A stretch of 64,000 nucleotides of DNA from Streptomyces sp. NBC_01478 (GTDB lineage Bacteria; Actinomycetota; Actinomycetes; Streptomycetales; Streptomycetaceae), in the NCBI RefSeq assembly GCF_036227225.1, contig NZ_CP109444.1:10335501-10399500 (forward strand), in the 5' to 3' direction. Of the stretch, positions 1 through 11,786 are shown piece by piece. A program made the translations under genes and the position numbers. Under the pieces are notes generated by a model. That model was not told where the DNA came from and ran no database searches. It was given only the letters and a program-made list of their open reading frames with translations. Within the stretch, counting starts at the first letter, position 1, and each line of letters starts with the position of its first letter.

Positions 1-507
1 CGCCCCGTCCTTCGCCTTCGCGGAGATCTTCTCCAGCATCGGACCGAGCGAGTCGTACGACTCCTTCGGGCCACCCGGCATGATGCTCGGCCCGTGCAGC
101 GCGCCCTCCTCGCCGCCGGAGACACCCATGCCGACGAAGTGGATGCCCTGTTCGCGCAGGTCGTGCTCCCGGCGCCGGGTGTCCGCGAAGTGCGCGTTGC
201 CACCGTCGATGATCATGTCGCCGGGTTCGAGGAGCGGGGCGAACTCCTGGATCACCGCGTCCGTCGGCTCACCGGCCTTCACCATGACGACCAGGCGGCG
301 CGGCCGCTCCAGCGCCGCCACGAAGTCCTTGGCGGTCTCCGCCGCGATGAAGTCGCCCTCGCTCCCGAACTCCGCCACCAGGTCACGCGTGCGGGACGCG
401 GTCCGGTTGTGCACGGCGACCGTATAGCCGTTGCGCGCGAAGTTACGGGCGAGGTTGCGGCCCATGACCGCGAGGCCAGTGACGCCGATCTGCGCTGAAG
501 TGCTCAT
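1..507 (-). CDS. gnd: 6-phosphogluconate dehydrogenase, N-terminal part (3' end outside window)
   Basis: Oxidises 6-phosphogluconate to ribulose 5-phosphate and CO2 in the cytoplasmic pentose phosphate pathway. The visible 169 residues begin MSTSAQIGVTGLAVMGRN, a Rossmann NAD(P)-binding motif, and continue through VVMVKAGEPTDAVI and the substrate-loop pattern MGVSGGEEGALHGPSIMPGG, all typical of 6PGDH. The ATG is preceded by AGGAG at 514-518 of the reverse strand. The gene runs off the left edge, so roughly the last two thirds are missing. It is divergent from the Rpf-like gene at 754. Family assignment is secure; whether it is the long or the short (GndA-like) form cannot be told from this part. 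Confidence 0.95.
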   Translation of the reverse strand, partial: MSTSAQIGVTGLAVMGRNLARNFARNGYTVAVHNRTASRTRDLVAEFGSEGDFIAAETAKDFVAALERPRRLVVMVKAGEPTDAVIQEFAPLLEPGDMIIDGGNAHFADTRRREHDLREQGIHFVGMGVSGGEEGALHGPSIMPGGPKESYDSLGPMLEKISAKAKDGA

Positions 508-522
508 TCGGTTGGCTCCTAA

Positions 523-3100
<2,578 letters not shown>

Positions 3101-3327
3101 CGGCAGCTCCTCTGCGTCAGGCGGGTACCTCTGGCACCACGCGGCGAACGGTCGGCTTTCATACAGAACACGATGCCGCTTGATGTTCTTCCCGTCGTCG
3201 TACCTGAGCACCGATTGGGTAGTACTGCCGATGGAGTACGAAAGGCCCCTTGTCCTCCCCAAGGTGGGTGACACCGGACGACACCCCCTGGGTGACAACC
3301 CTGAGCGCCTTGGTACTACTGCTGTTC

Positions 3328-4065
3328 GTGGACCTCGACCCCGAACTCGCCGCGCTCCGCCCCCTCGGCGGCTTCTTCGTACTACGCACGGGCACAGCAC
3401 CGCACGGCCCGCTGCCGGCGCTCGCGCGGACCTACGAAAATCCGGCGTCGGAGGTTTACGGAAATTCCCTGACTTTTCGTGTTCACATCGTCGCGGAGCG
3501 TCTCCAGGTCCCTGAGCTGCGCATTGCCGCCTCGGTCGCCCAGCAGGCGCTCGCGGCCCGGCTGTGGTCGGCGGCGCTCGGCTGCGCCGCCCTGTACGGC
3601 CGGATCCCCGACCTCGACCCGCGGCTGCTGCACTGGGACGCCGAGCGCAGCGCACCGGACGACCTCTGGCTGGCCGAGGTGCGCCCGCTGCCCGGCGACG
3701 CGACAGCCCTCGCGCACACCGTGCTCCACGGCCACCTCGAACCGCTGACCGCCGCCCTGGTCGCCCGCCACCGCATGTCCACCGGCCTCCTGTGGGGCAA
3801 CGCGGCCTCCGCCCTGGCGGGCGCGGCCCGGGAACTGGACCGCTGGGCACGCACGCGTGGCCGCGAGGACGTCGCCACGCGCGCGCGTGCGCTCACGGCG
3901 GACCTCTTCGCCCACCCGCTCCTCTCCGGCACCGGAACGTTCACCGGCACCGCCTTCCGGCGCCGCAGTTGCTGCCTCTACTATCGGGTCCCTGGTGGCG
4001 GGGTGTGCGGGGACTGCTGCTTCACACAGCCGCCCGGCTCTTCCCCGAAAGCCGCTTCTGGGTGA
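3328..4065 (+). CDS. FhuF-like (2Fe-2S) siderophore-iron reductase family protein
   Basis: About 245 residues. The C-terminal RRRSCCLYYRVPGGGVCGDC has the CC-x10-C-x2-C pattern that binds the 2Fe-2S cluster in FhuF-type ferric-siderophore reductases. The rest is an Ala/Leu-rich helical domain (VAQQALAARLWSAALGCAAL) seen in actinobacterial relatives. Such proteins release iron from imported siderophores by reduction; no siderophore genes are nearby, so the substrate is unknown. The start is uncertain. GTG 3328 (VDLDPELAALRPLGG) matches where homologous sequence seems to begin but lacks a clear ribosome site; TTG 3250 has AAAGG upstream and would add 26 residues. A stretch around 3440-3490 is AT-richer than its surroundings. 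It ends 39 nt before glgA. Confidence 0.72.
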   Translation: MDLDPELAALRPLGGFFVLRTGTAPHGPLPALARTYENPASEVYGNSLTFRVHIVAERLQVPELRIAASVAQQALAARLWSAALGCAALYGRIPDLDPRLLHWDAERSAPDDLWLAEVRPLPGDATALAHTVLHGHLEPLTAALVARHRMSTGLLWGNAASALAGAARELDRWARTRGREDVATRARALTADLFAHPLLSGTGTFTGTAFRRRSCCLYYRVPGGGVCGDCCFTQPPGSSPKAASG

Positions 4066-4104
4066 CCATGAGTGCAATCAGCCGCCGAGAACAAGGGGTT
4101 TCGG

Positions 4105-5256
4105 GTGCGAGTGGGACTGCTGACCCGGGAGTACCCGCCGGATGTGTACGGCGGCGCGGGCGTCCATGTGGAGTTCCTCGCCCGGGAGTTGAGGCCCCTG
4201 GTCGACCTGGACGTGCACTGCTGGGGCGAGGGCCGCACCGACGGCGTCGTACGCCACCGCTCCTGGCCGACCCTGGACGGCGCCAACGACGCCCTGCGCA
4301 CCTTCTCCGTGGACCTCTCCATGGCCGCCGCCCTCGAAGGCCGTGAGCTCGTCCACTCCCACACCTGGTACGCCAACCTCGCCGGCCACTTCGCCAAGCT
4401 CCTGCACGGCGTCCCGCACGTCATGACCGCCCACTCCCTGGAGCCGCTGCGCCCCTGGAAGGCCGAGCAGCTCGGCGGCGGCTACGCCCTCTCCAGTTGG
4501 GCCGAGCGCACCGCGATCGAGGCCGCGGACGCCGTGGTCGCCGTATCGGGAGCCATGCGCGAGGACATCCTCACCTGCTACCCGTCGCTGGACCCCGCCA
4601 CGGTGCGGGTCATCCACAACGGCATCGACACCACGCTCTACCGGCCCGACCACGGCACCGACGTCCTCACCCGGCTCGGCATCGACCCCGACCGCCCCTA
4701 CGTCCTGTTCGTCGGCCGCATCACCCGCCAGAAGGGCGTGCCCCATCTGCTGCGCGCGGTGCGGGACATCGACCCGGCCGCACAGGTCGTGCTGTGCGCG
4801 GGCGCGCCGGACACCCCCGAGATCGACCAGGAGTTCCGCGAGCTCTTCCAGGAGCTGAGCGGCGTCCGCGCGGGCGTGCACTGGATCCCGCAGATGCTGC
4901 CGCGCCCGGAGGTCATCCAGCTCCTCACGCACGCCACCGTGTTCGCCTGCCCCTCGGTCTACGAGCCCCTGGGGATCGTGAACCTGGAGGCGATGGCCTG
5001 CGGTACGGCCGTGGTCGCCTCGCGGGTCGGGGGCATCCCGGAAGTGGTGGCACACGGGGAGACGGGGCTCCTGGTGTCCGCCGACGACGACTTCGAGGCG
5101 AACCTGGCGCTGGCTCTCGACTCCGTGCTCGGCGACCCGGAAACTGCGAAACGCATGGGCGAGGCCGGGCGGGAGCGCGCCGTGGGCGAGTTCGGCTGGG
5201 ACGCCGTGGCGCTGCGCACCGCGCGGCTCTACGGGGAGATCCTCGAAAAGGCTTAG
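4105..5256 (+). CDS. glgA: GT4 glycogen synthase / alpha-maltose-1-phosphate synthase (actinobacterial GlgA, GlgM)
   Basis: A 383-residue GT-B glycosyltransferase starting at GTG (MRVGLLTREYPPDVYGGAGV), with AAGGGG upstream. The N-terminal donor-independent domain carries the glycine-rich loop YGGAGVHVEFLAREL. The C-terminal GT4 domain has LFVGRITRQKGVPHLLRA and the E-x7-E nucleotide-sugar motif in VYEPLGIVNLEAMACG. This actinobacterial family (Rv1212c type) uses ADP-glucose; biochemical work on mycobacterial homologs shows synthesis of alpha-maltose 1-phosphate for the GlgE pathway. glgC, which makes ADP-glucose, lies 51 nt downstream on the same strand, so the two probably form an operon supplying alpha-glucan synthesis. 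Confidence 0.92.
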   Translation: MRVGLLTREYPPDVYGGAGVHVEFLARELRPLVDLDVHCWGEGRTDGVVRHRSWPTLDGANDALRTFSVDLSMAAALEGRELVHSHTWYANLAGHFAKLLHGVPHVMTAHSLEPLRPWKAEQLGGGYALSSWAERTAIEAADAVVAVSGAMREDILTCYPSLDPATVRVIHNGIDTTLYRPDHGTDVLTRLGIDPDRPYVLFVGRITRQKGVPHLLRAVRDIDPAAQVVLCAGAPDTPEIDQEFRELFQELSGVRAGVHWIPQMLPRPEVIQLLTHATVFACPSVYEPLGIVNLEAMACGTAVVASRVGGIPEVVAHGETGLLVSADDDFEANLALALDSVLGDPETAKRMGEAGRERAVGEFGWDAVALRTARLYGEILEKA

Positions 5257-5307
5257 TGTGCGCTGCTCAGGGGCAGGCTGGGGTCAACCAGGGTGAGGGG
5301 AGCGGCC

Positions 5308-6528
5308 ATGCGTCGTGGCGGACCTTCGGTGCTCGGGATCGTACTGGCGGGCGGTGAGGGCAAGCGGCTGATGCCCTTGACCGCCGACCGGGCCAAACCC
5401 GCGGTCACCTTCGGCGGAACGTACCGCCTAGTGGACTTCGTGCTGTCCAATCTCGTCAACGCCGACATCCTGCGCATCTGCGTGCTCACGCAGTACAAGT
5501 CGCACTCGCTGGACCGCCACATCACCACCACCTGGCGCATGTCCAGCCTGCTCGGCAACTACGTCACACCGGTCCCGGCGCAGCAGCGTCTCGGCCCGCG
5601 CTGGTACCTCGGCAGCGCGGACGCGATCCTGCAGTCGCTGAACCTGATCTACGACGAACGCCCCGAGTACGTCGCGGTGTTCGGCGCCGACCACGTGTAC
5701 CGCATGGACCCCCGGCAGATGCTCGCCCAGCACATCGAGAGCGGCGCGGGCGTCACCGTGGCCGGTATCCGCGTCCCGCGCGCGGAGTCCTCGCAGTTCG
5801 GCGTGATCACACCGGGCTCGGACGGCCAGACGGTGGAGAACTTCCTGGAGAAGCCCGCCGATCCGCCGGGCCTGGTGGACGACCCGGAGTGCGTCTACGC
5901 CTCGATGGGCAACTACATCTTCACCACCAAGGCGTTGATAGAGGCCCTCCAGCGGGACGCGGAGGATCTCGGCTCGGTGCACGACATGGGCGGCTCGATC
6001 CTGCCCGCGCTCACCGACCGGGGCGAGGCCGCGCTGTACGACTTCAGCGCCAACCACGTCCCCGGCGAGACCACCCGCGACCAGGGCTACTGGCGGGACG
6101 TCGGCACACTGGACGCGTACTACGACGCCCACATGGACCTCATCGCCGAGCGCCCCGCCTTCAACCTCTACAACCGCAACTGGCCGATCTACACCCACTC
6201 CGGGCAGCTCTCCCCGGCCCGCTTCAACGCCGGCGGCATGGCCAGCGAGTCGATCATCAGCTCCGGGTGCCTCATCCGCGGCCAGGTCACGCGCTCGGTG
6301 CTGTCCCCGGGCGTGGTGGTCGACCCCGGAGCCGTCGTCCAGGGCTCGATCCTGCACGACAACGTCCACATCGGGCGCGGTGCGGTGGTCCGGGGCGCCG
6401 TCCTGGACAAGAACGTCGAGGTACCGCCCGGCGCGACGATCGGGGTCAACCCGGAGCGCGACGCCGATCTGTACACGGTCTCCAAGGGCGGGGTCATCGC
6501 CCTCGGGAAGGGCCAACTGGTCACGTAG
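5308..6528 (+). CDS. glgC: Glucose-1-phosphate adenylyltransferase
   Basis: A 406-residue enzyme making ADP-glucose from ATP and glucose 1-phosphate, the first committed step of bacterial glycogen and alpha-glucan synthesis. It has the nucleotidyltransferase signature [19 protein letters not shown] at residues 13-31, the substrate region [11 protein letters not shown], and a C-terminal left-handed beta-helix (hexapeptide-like turns around [15 protein letters not shown]). The ATG at 5308 is preceded by AGGGGAG; an in-frame ATG at 5293 is less well placed. Length is normal. Cotranscribed with glgA and followed by a good hairpin terminator. Confidence 0.95.
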   Translation: MRRGGPSVLGIVLAGGEGKRLMPLTADRAKPAVTFGGTYRLVDFVLSNLVNADILRICVLTQYKSHSLDRHITTTWRMSSLLGNYVTPVPAQQRLGPRWYLGSADAILQSLNLIYDERPEYVAVFGADHVYRMDPRQMLAQHIESGAGVTVAGIRVPRAESSQFGVITPGSDGQTVENFLEKPADPPGLVDDPECVYASMGNYIFTTKALIEALQRDAEDLGSVHDMGGSILPALTDRGEAALYDFSANHVPGETTRDQGYWRDVGTLDAYYDAHMDLIAERPAFNLYNRNWPIYTHSGQLSPARFNAGGMASESIISSGCLIRGQVTRSVLSPGVVVDPGAVVQGSILHDNVHIGRGAVVRGAVLDKNVEVPPGATIGVNPERDADLYTVSKGGVIALGKGQLVT

Positions 6529-6540
6529 GACCGAAGACGG

Positions 6541-6569
6541 GCCCCGGTGCGTTTCGGCCGCACCGGGGC
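6541..6569 (+). terminator. Hairpin terminator after glgC
   Basis: An 11-bp perfect stem (GCCCCGGTGCG / CGCACCGGGGC) with a 7-nt loop, 12 nt after the glgC stop. No U-tract follows, as usual in Streptomyces. Confidence 0.75.
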
Positions 6570-6658
6570 TCCGCCGTGCCCGGGTGCGCCCCGCACCCAC
6601 GCTTGTCATGTCCCTGGACGGAATGCGGAATCCGTGTTGTCATGCCAACTGCCGCCTA

Positions 6659-6672
6659 TGACAACGTTGTTA
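6659..6672 (+). promoter_or_regulatory. LacI-type operator in the GH2-GH92 leader
   Basis: TGACAACGTTGTTA is an interrupted palindrome with a central CG, the layout usual for LacI-family regulators; 12 of 14 positions are symmetric. It ends 10 nt before the GTG start of the GH2 gene and just upstream of its GGAGG. Its sequence differs from the sites next to the LacI gene at 25771, so a different regulator, not in this window, is implied. Binding is inferred only. Confidence 0.6.
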
Positions 6673-6682
6673 TGGAGGTTCC

Positions 6683-9298
6683 GTGCGCATCAGACGACTC
6701 AGAGACCGACTCGCGTTACTGCTCGTCCTGGCCCTCGGCATCGCCGGGCTCGCCGCCGTCCCCACCGCGAGCGCCACCGCCGCCGACGACCCCGCCGAGA
6801 TCCACGGCCTGAAGGGCGAGTACTACACCCAGTCCGCCCCCGGCGCCTTCGACTTCGCCGACCTCAAGGCCACCGGCGTCGACCCGAACCTCGACTTCGA
6901 CAACCTCGAACCCCGACTCGCCTTCGCCACCGGCCGGTCGGACGACGTGAGCGTCCGCTGGACCGGCAAGATCGTGCCGGCGAAGTCGGGCCCCCACACC
7001 TTCTCGATCATCGGCGACAACGGCTTCCGCCTCTGGATCGGCGGACAGATCGTCATCGACCACTGGGTCGACGACTGGGACACCGAACAGACCGCCGCCC
7101 CTGTCGAGTTGACCGCCGGCACGGCCTACGACATCAAGGTCGAGTACTTCGAGCACTACGGCGGCTCCAACCTCCACCTCCGCTGGACCGAACCCGGCGG
7201 CACCAAGGTCCCCGTCCCGCAGTCGGCCTTCCGCCTCCCCGACGGCTACGACTACGACGGCGCCCTCGCCGCCACGGTCACCGGCACCGGCCGCACCCTG
7301 AAGCTTGACTTCGCCCAGCCCCTCGCCGCACCCCCGGCCGACCTGACCGACCACCTCGAAGCGGTGATCGGCGGCGCCAAGTGGCCCATGGGGACAGCCC
7401 ACTTGGACCCGGCGGACGCGCGAACCCTGCTCGTCCCCCTCACGGAACCCGTCGTAGGAAACAAGACGGGCACCGCACCCGGCACCGCAGACATCCGCTA
7501 CGACGGCGAAGCCGGCCTCACCACGGCCGATGGCAACGTTATCAACGCGTTCTGGAGTACCGGCCAAAACCACTCCACCTACGAACTGCGCACCCAGTGG
7601 GCCGACCAGGTGGGCCCGCACAACGCGCTCCCCGAGTACCCGCGCCCCCAGCTCACCCGCACCGACTGGCAAAACCTCAACGGGAGTTGGCAGTTCGCCG
7701 CGGCGACGGCGGGCGAACAGCCGCCCGTGGGCCGGACCCTGGCCGAGCGCATCCTCGTCCCGTACCCCGTCGAGTCCCAGCTCTCGGGCCTGGAACGGCA
7801 CGAGGACCGCATGTGGTACCGCCGCACGTTCACCGTCCCCGCCGACTGGAGGATCGGCACGGGCAAGCGGCTGATGCTCAACTTCGGTGCCGTCGACTGG
7901 CGGGCCGAGGTCTACGTCAACGGCACGAAGGTCACCGAACACCAGGGCGGCTACGACAAGTTCAGCGCCGACGTCACCGACGCCCTGAAGCCCGGCCGCA
8001 CCCAGGAACTGATCGTCGGCGTCTACGACCCCACCGACGCGGCGAACGGCGAGAACCCGCCCGTCGGCAAACAGCGCCTCGACCCGAGCGGCATCTGGTA
8101 CACCCCGACCTCGGGCATCTGGCAGACCGTCTGGATGGAACCGGTCGCCCCCGACCACGTCGACTCCCTCAAGCTCACCCCGGACGTCGCCAAGAGCCAA
8201 CTCACCGTCGACGCACAGGGAGTTCGGGACGGCGTACCGATCACCGCGACGGCGTACGACGGAAAGCGCGAGGTCGCGACAGCACACGGCCGCACCGGCG
8301 GCCCGCTGACCCTCACCATCACGAACCCCCGACTCTGGTCGCCGGACGACCCGTTCCTCTACGACCTGAAGGTCACCGTCGGCAAGGACCGCGTCGGCAG
8401 CTACTTCGGGATGCGCTCGATCGCCGTCGAGAAGGTGAACGGCGTCCCGCGTACGGTCCTCAACGGCAAACCGGTCTTCATGATGGCCACCCTCGACCAG
8501 GGCTTCTGGCCGGACGGCCTGTACACCGCCCCGACCGACGAGGCACTCGCCCATGACCTCAAGGTGCACAAGGAGTTGGGCTTCAACGCGGTGCGCAAGC
8601 ACATCAAGGTCGAGCCCGACCGCTGGTTCTACTGGGCCGACCGGCTCGGTCTCATGGTGTGGCAGGACATGCCCGCGATGACCGCCGGGGTGAACCCGTC
8701 GCCCGCCGCCCGTGCCGAGTACGAGCGCGAGATGAAGCAGATGATCGACCAGCACATCAGCAGCCCGTCGATCGTCATGTGGGTGACGTTCAACGAGGGT
8801 TGGGGCCAGTACGACGAGGCCCGCATCGCCGACCAGGCCAAGGCATGGGACCCGACGCGGCTCGTCAACAGCATGTCCGGCATCAACCTCGGCGTGGACG
8901 GCGGCACCGGCGACATCATCGACGAACACGGCTATCCCAGCCCCGCCCTGCCACCCCACCCGGACGGTCAACGGGCCCTGGTCAGCGGGGAGTACGGCGG
9001 TCTCGGGCTCGCGGTGCCGGGACACGCCTGGTCGGTCCAGCAGTCGTACGTCGACGTCGACCCGGCCGCCTACACCGACGACTACCTCGCCAAGCTCGCC
9101 GAGGTGCACGCCCTGACCTGCCAGGGGAGCAACGGCGCGGTCTACACCCAGATATCCGACGTCGAGGGCGAGTTGAACGGCCTGATGACGTACGACCGGC
9201 GGGTGCTCAAGCCCGACGCGCAGCGGGTGAAGGCCGCCCAGCAGGCCCTGATCCGCGACGCCTCGCAGGCGACGCCCGCAGGGTGCCCCACCACCTGA
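6683..9298 (+). CDS. Secreted GH2-family glycosidase with N-terminal PA14 domain
   Basis: An 871-residue exported enzyme. The signal peptide (about 1-33) ends in ASATA. A PA14 beta-barrel follows (about 40-190: LKGEYYTQ, SGPHTFSIIGDNGFRLWIGG). The GH2 part has the sugar-binding/jelly-roll domain (WQNLNGSWQF, RMWYRRTFTVP, GAVDWRAEVYVNG), an Ig-like domain and a TIM barrel. WVTFNEGWGQYD contains the acid/base Glu (about E705), and EYGG near 8991-9002 is the likely nucleophile region. GH2 includes beta-galactosidases, beta-glucuronidases and beta-mannosidases; specificity cannot be read here, though the GH92 partner favours a mannose- or galactose-containing glycan. The GTG start has GGAGG upstream. 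Codon 12 is TTA (6716-6718), implying dependence on the bldA tRNA. It lies 17 nt before the GH92 gene, so one operon. Confidence 0.85.
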   Translation: MRIRRLRDRLALLLVLALGIAGLAAVPTASATAADDPAEIHGLKGEYYTQSAPGAFDFADLKATGVDPNLDFDNLEPRLAFATGRSDDVSVRWTGKIVPAKSGPHTFSIIGDNGFRLWIGGQIVIDHWVDDWDTEQTAAPVELTAGTAYDIKVEYFEHYGGSNLHLRWTEPGGTKVPVPQSAFRLPDGYDYDGALAATVTGTGRTLKLDFAQPLAAPPADLTDHLEAVIGGAKWPMGTAHLDPADARTLLVPLTEPVVGNKTGTAPGTADIRYDGEAGLTTADGNVINAFWSTGQNHSTYELRTQWADQVGPHNALPEYPRPQLTRTDWQNLNGSWQFAAATAGEQPPVGRTLAERILVPYPVESQLSGLERHEDRMWYRRTFTVPADWRIGTGKRLMLNFGAVDWRAEVYVNGTKVTEHQGGYDKFSADVTDALKPGRTQELIVGVYDPTDAANGENPPVGKQRLDPSGIWYTPTSGIWQTVWMEPVAPDHVDSLKLTPDVAKSQLTVDAQGVRDGVPITATAYDGKREVATAHGRTGGPLTLTITNPRLWSPDDPFLYDLKVTVGKDRVGSYFGMRSIAVEKVNGVPRTVLNGKPVFMMATLDQGFWPDGLYTAPTDEALAHDLKVHKELGFNAVRKHIKVEPDRWFYWADRLGLMVWQDMPAMTAGVNPSPAARAEYEREMKQMIDQHISSPSIVMWVTFNEGWGQYDEARIADQAKAWDPTRLVNSMSGINLGVDGGTGDIIDEHGYPSPALPPHPDGQRALVSGEYGGLGLAVPGHAWSVQQSYVDVDPAAYTDDYLAKLAEVHALTCQGSNGAVYTQISDVEGELNGLMTYDRRVLKPDAQRVKAAQQALIRDASQATPAGCPTT
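7531..7544 (+). promoter_or_regulatory. Possible intragenic auxiliary LacI-type operator
   Basis: TGGCAACGTTATCA inside the GH2 coding region resembles the leader operator (TGACAACGTTGTTA, 12 of 14 identical) and shares its CAACGTT core. It is 872 bp downstream. It also encodes ordinary residues (DGNVIN), so chance is possible. Confidence 0.3.
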
Positions 9299-9315
9299 AC
9301 TCCCTTGGAGGACCC

Positions 9316-11631
9316 ATGAGATGGACCCGGCGCCTGCGCCTGTGCGTGGCGGGGGCGGTGGCGGCGTCCGCGCTGTTCGCCGTCCCCACCACCGCCCAAG
9401 CTTCGGTCGGCGGTCAACTCACCGACCTGGTCAACCCGTTCATCGGCACCGAGAACGACGGCAACACCTATCCCGGCGCCGCCGTGCCCTTCGGCATGGT
9501 GCAGTTCTCGCCGGACACCGGCCACAACACCGGCTACGACTACTCCCAGAACCACATCCGCGGCTTCTCCCTCGTGCACCTCTCCGGCGTCGGCTGCGGG
9601 CTCGGCGGAGATCTGCCCGTACTGCCCACGACCGGCGAGGTGACACAGACCGACTACGCTCAGTACGCGGCCGAGTTCAGCCACGACGACGAGCACGCGA
9701 GCCCCGGCTACTACCAGGTCGGCCTGAAAACAGACATCGACGCCGAACTCACGGCGACCGCGCGCACCGGAGTCCAGCGCTACACCTTCCCCGCCACCGA
9801 CAAGGCCAACGTCCTGCTGAACGCGGCCCAGTCGCTGCACTCCGGGGTCTCCTCGAAGGTGGAGGTCCTCGACAACCGCACCGTGCGCACCACCATCACC
9901 GGCCGAGGCTTCTGCCAGGACACCAAGCCCTACACCGTCTACACGATCACCCGCTTCGACCGGCCCTTCACCACGTACGGCACCTGGAACGGCTCGACGG
10001 TGACCGCCGGTTCGAGGAACGGGAGCGGCGGTGCGTACGTCCGCTTCGACACGACCAAGGACCGTACGGTCGAGGCGACCACGGCCCTGTCCTACGTCGA
10101 CGCGTACGGCGCCGCCGTCAACCTCCGTACGGAGGGCGGGAGTTCGTTCGACGCGGTACGCCACCGGGCCCAACAGGCGTGGGAGGACCGGCTGAACGAC
10201 GTACGGGCGCAAGGCGGTTCCGACAGTCTGCGCCGGACCTTCTACTCGTCCCTGTACCGGTCGTTCCTCGCGCCCAACATCGGCAGCGACGCCGACGGCC
10301 GCTACACCGGCTGGGACCAGAAGATCCACCGCGCGAAGGGCTTCACGTACTACCAGAACTGGTCCCTGTGGGACACCTACCGCACCCAGTCCCAGCTCCT
10401 CTCCCTGCTCGCACCCCGCGAGGCCCGGGACATGGCGATCTCGGTGATCAAGATCGACGAGGAGAGCGGCTGGCTGCCCAAGTGGGGCTACGGCACGGTC
10501 GAGACGAACATCATGACCGGCGACCCGGTCACACCGTTCCTGACGAATGCCTATCAGCAGGGCCTGCTCAAGGGGTACGAGGAGCGGGCGTACCGGGCGC
10601 TGAAGCAGAACGCCGACGGCGTGCCGCCCGCCGACTCGGCTGCCGTGGGGCGGGAGGCGAACAAGGAGTACCTCGCGAACGGTTTCGCGCCGTACATCAA
10701 GGACCGCCCGCACGCGAAGCCCGGTGACTCCGACTACGACCACGGGGCCTCGGCCACCCTGGAGTACGCCCTCTCGGACGCGATGCTCGCGCAGATGGCC
10801 CGCGACCTCGGGCACGGCGCCGACGCCGCGCGGTACGCCGCCCGCGCCCAGAGCTACCGGAACATCTTCGACCCCTCGACCGGCTTCTTCCGCGCCCGCG
10901 ACGCCTCCGGGGCCTTCGTCGGTCCCGCCGACCCGGCGCAGAGCGAGGGCTTCCACGAGGGCACGTCCTGGCAGTACCAGTGGCTCGTGCCGCAGGACCT
11001 GCCCGGCATGGTCGACCTCATCGGCGGCCGGCAGGCGGCCAACGCTCGGCTGGACTCCTTCTTCGCCTACGGCCAACTGCTCGCCGACCCGGCGAAGACC
11101 GCGCGCGAGGTGTGGGTCAACGGGCCGTACGACTACTACAACGCGGACAAGTACAACCCGCAGAACGAGCCCGACCTGATCGCCCCGTACACCTATCTGT
11201 CGACCGGACAGCCCTGGAAGACGACCGACGTCGTGCACGCCGCGCTGACCCTGTTCACGGACGGCCCGACCGGTATGACCGGCAACGACGACCTCGGCAC
11301 GATGTCCGCCTGGAACGTGCTGTCGTCGATCGGGATCTTCCCGGTCCAGCCCGGCTACGACACCTGGGGCCTGTCCACGCCCGTCTTCGAGCGGGTCGAC
11401 CTGACCCTGGACCGCCGCTACTACCCGCACGGCGCCCTGACGGTCAAGGCGCCCGGCACCTCCGCCGGCGACCGCTACATCCAGGCGGCCCGGACGGACG
11501 GGACGTCGTACGACCGCACCTATCTGACGACCGGGCTGCTGAGGTCCGTACGGTCGCTGGACTTCACGGTCGGCCCGCACCCGTCGGAGTGGGGTACGTC
11601 ACCCCAGGCGGGACCACCGGCACTGAAGTGA
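9316..11631 (+). CDS. Secreted GH92 alpha-mannosidase
   Basis: A 771-residue exported exo-alpha-mannosidase. A Sec signal peptide (about 1-31, ending AQA) is followed by the GH92 N-terminal signature LVNPFIGTENDGNTYPGAAV and GMVQFSPDTGHNTGYDY, then SLVHLSGVGCGLGGDLPVL. The C-terminal (alpha/alpha)6 barrel shows WSLWDTYRTQ, GYGTVETNIMTGDPVTPFL and GMTGNDDLGTMSAW, all family-typical. GH92 enzymes are Ca2+-dependent inverting alpha-mannosidases acting on N-glycan and fungal mannans, mostly alpha-1,2 links. ATG 9316 follows GGAGG. Length is normal. Second gene of the GH2-GH92 operon, so also under the upstream operator and the TTA codon's polar influence. Confidence 0.93.
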   Translation: MRWTRRLRLCVAGAVAASALFAVPTTAQASVGGQLTDLVNPFIGTENDGNTYPGAAVPFGMVQFSPDTGHNTGYDYSQNHIRGFSLVHLSGVGCGLGGDLPVLPTTGEVTQTDYAQYAAEFSHDDEHASPGYYQVGLKTDIDAELTATARTGVQRYTFPATDKANVLLNAAQSLHSGVSSKVEVLDNRTVRTTITGRGFCQDTKPYTVYTITRFDRPFTTYGTWNGSTVTAGSRNGSGGAYVRFDTTKDRTVEATTALSYVDAYGAAVNLRTEGGSSFDAVRHRAQQAWEDRLNDVRAQGGSDSLRRTFYSSLYRSFLAPNIGSDADGRYTGWDQKIHRAKGFTYYQNWSLWDTYRTQSQLLSLLAPREARDMAISVIKIDEESGWLPKWGYGTVETNIMTGDPVTPFLTNAYQQGLLKGYEERAYRALKQNADGVPPADSAAVGREANKEYLANGFAPYIKDRPHAKPGDSDYDHGASATLEYALSDAMLAQMARDLGHGADAARYAARAQSYRNIFDPSTGFFRARDASGAFVGPADPAQSEGFHEGTSWQYQWLVPQDLPGMVDLIGGRQAANARLDSFFAYGQLLADPAKTAREVWVNGPYDYYNADKYNPQNEPDLIAPYTYLSTGQPWKTTDVVHAALTLFTDGPTGMTGNDDLGTMSAWNVLSSIGIFPVQPGYDTWGLSTPVFERVDLTLDRRYYPHGALTVKAPGTSAGDRYIQAARTDGTSYDRTYLTTGLLRSVRSLDFTVGPHPSEWGTSPQAGPPALK

Positions 11632-11646
11632 TCTCAGGCGCCTCAT

Positions 11647-11677
11647 GAGTCCCGCCCCTCTCAGAGGGGTGGGACTC
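11647..11677 (+). terminator. Hairpin terminator after the GH92 gene
   Basis: Stem GAGTCCC-G-CCCCTC / GAGGGG-T-GGGACTC with loop TCA: 14 pairs including one G-T wobble. It starts 16 nt after the stop codon. Confidence 0.8.
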
Positions 11678-11786
11678 GGGCCGGATGTAATCTGCTGTTA
11701 ACTGTGCGTAGCTTGATCGTACTTGACCGTAATCGCTTGTCGGCGCTTGACTGCTTGCTCACCCCTAGTCGACGCGAGGCAAGCAA

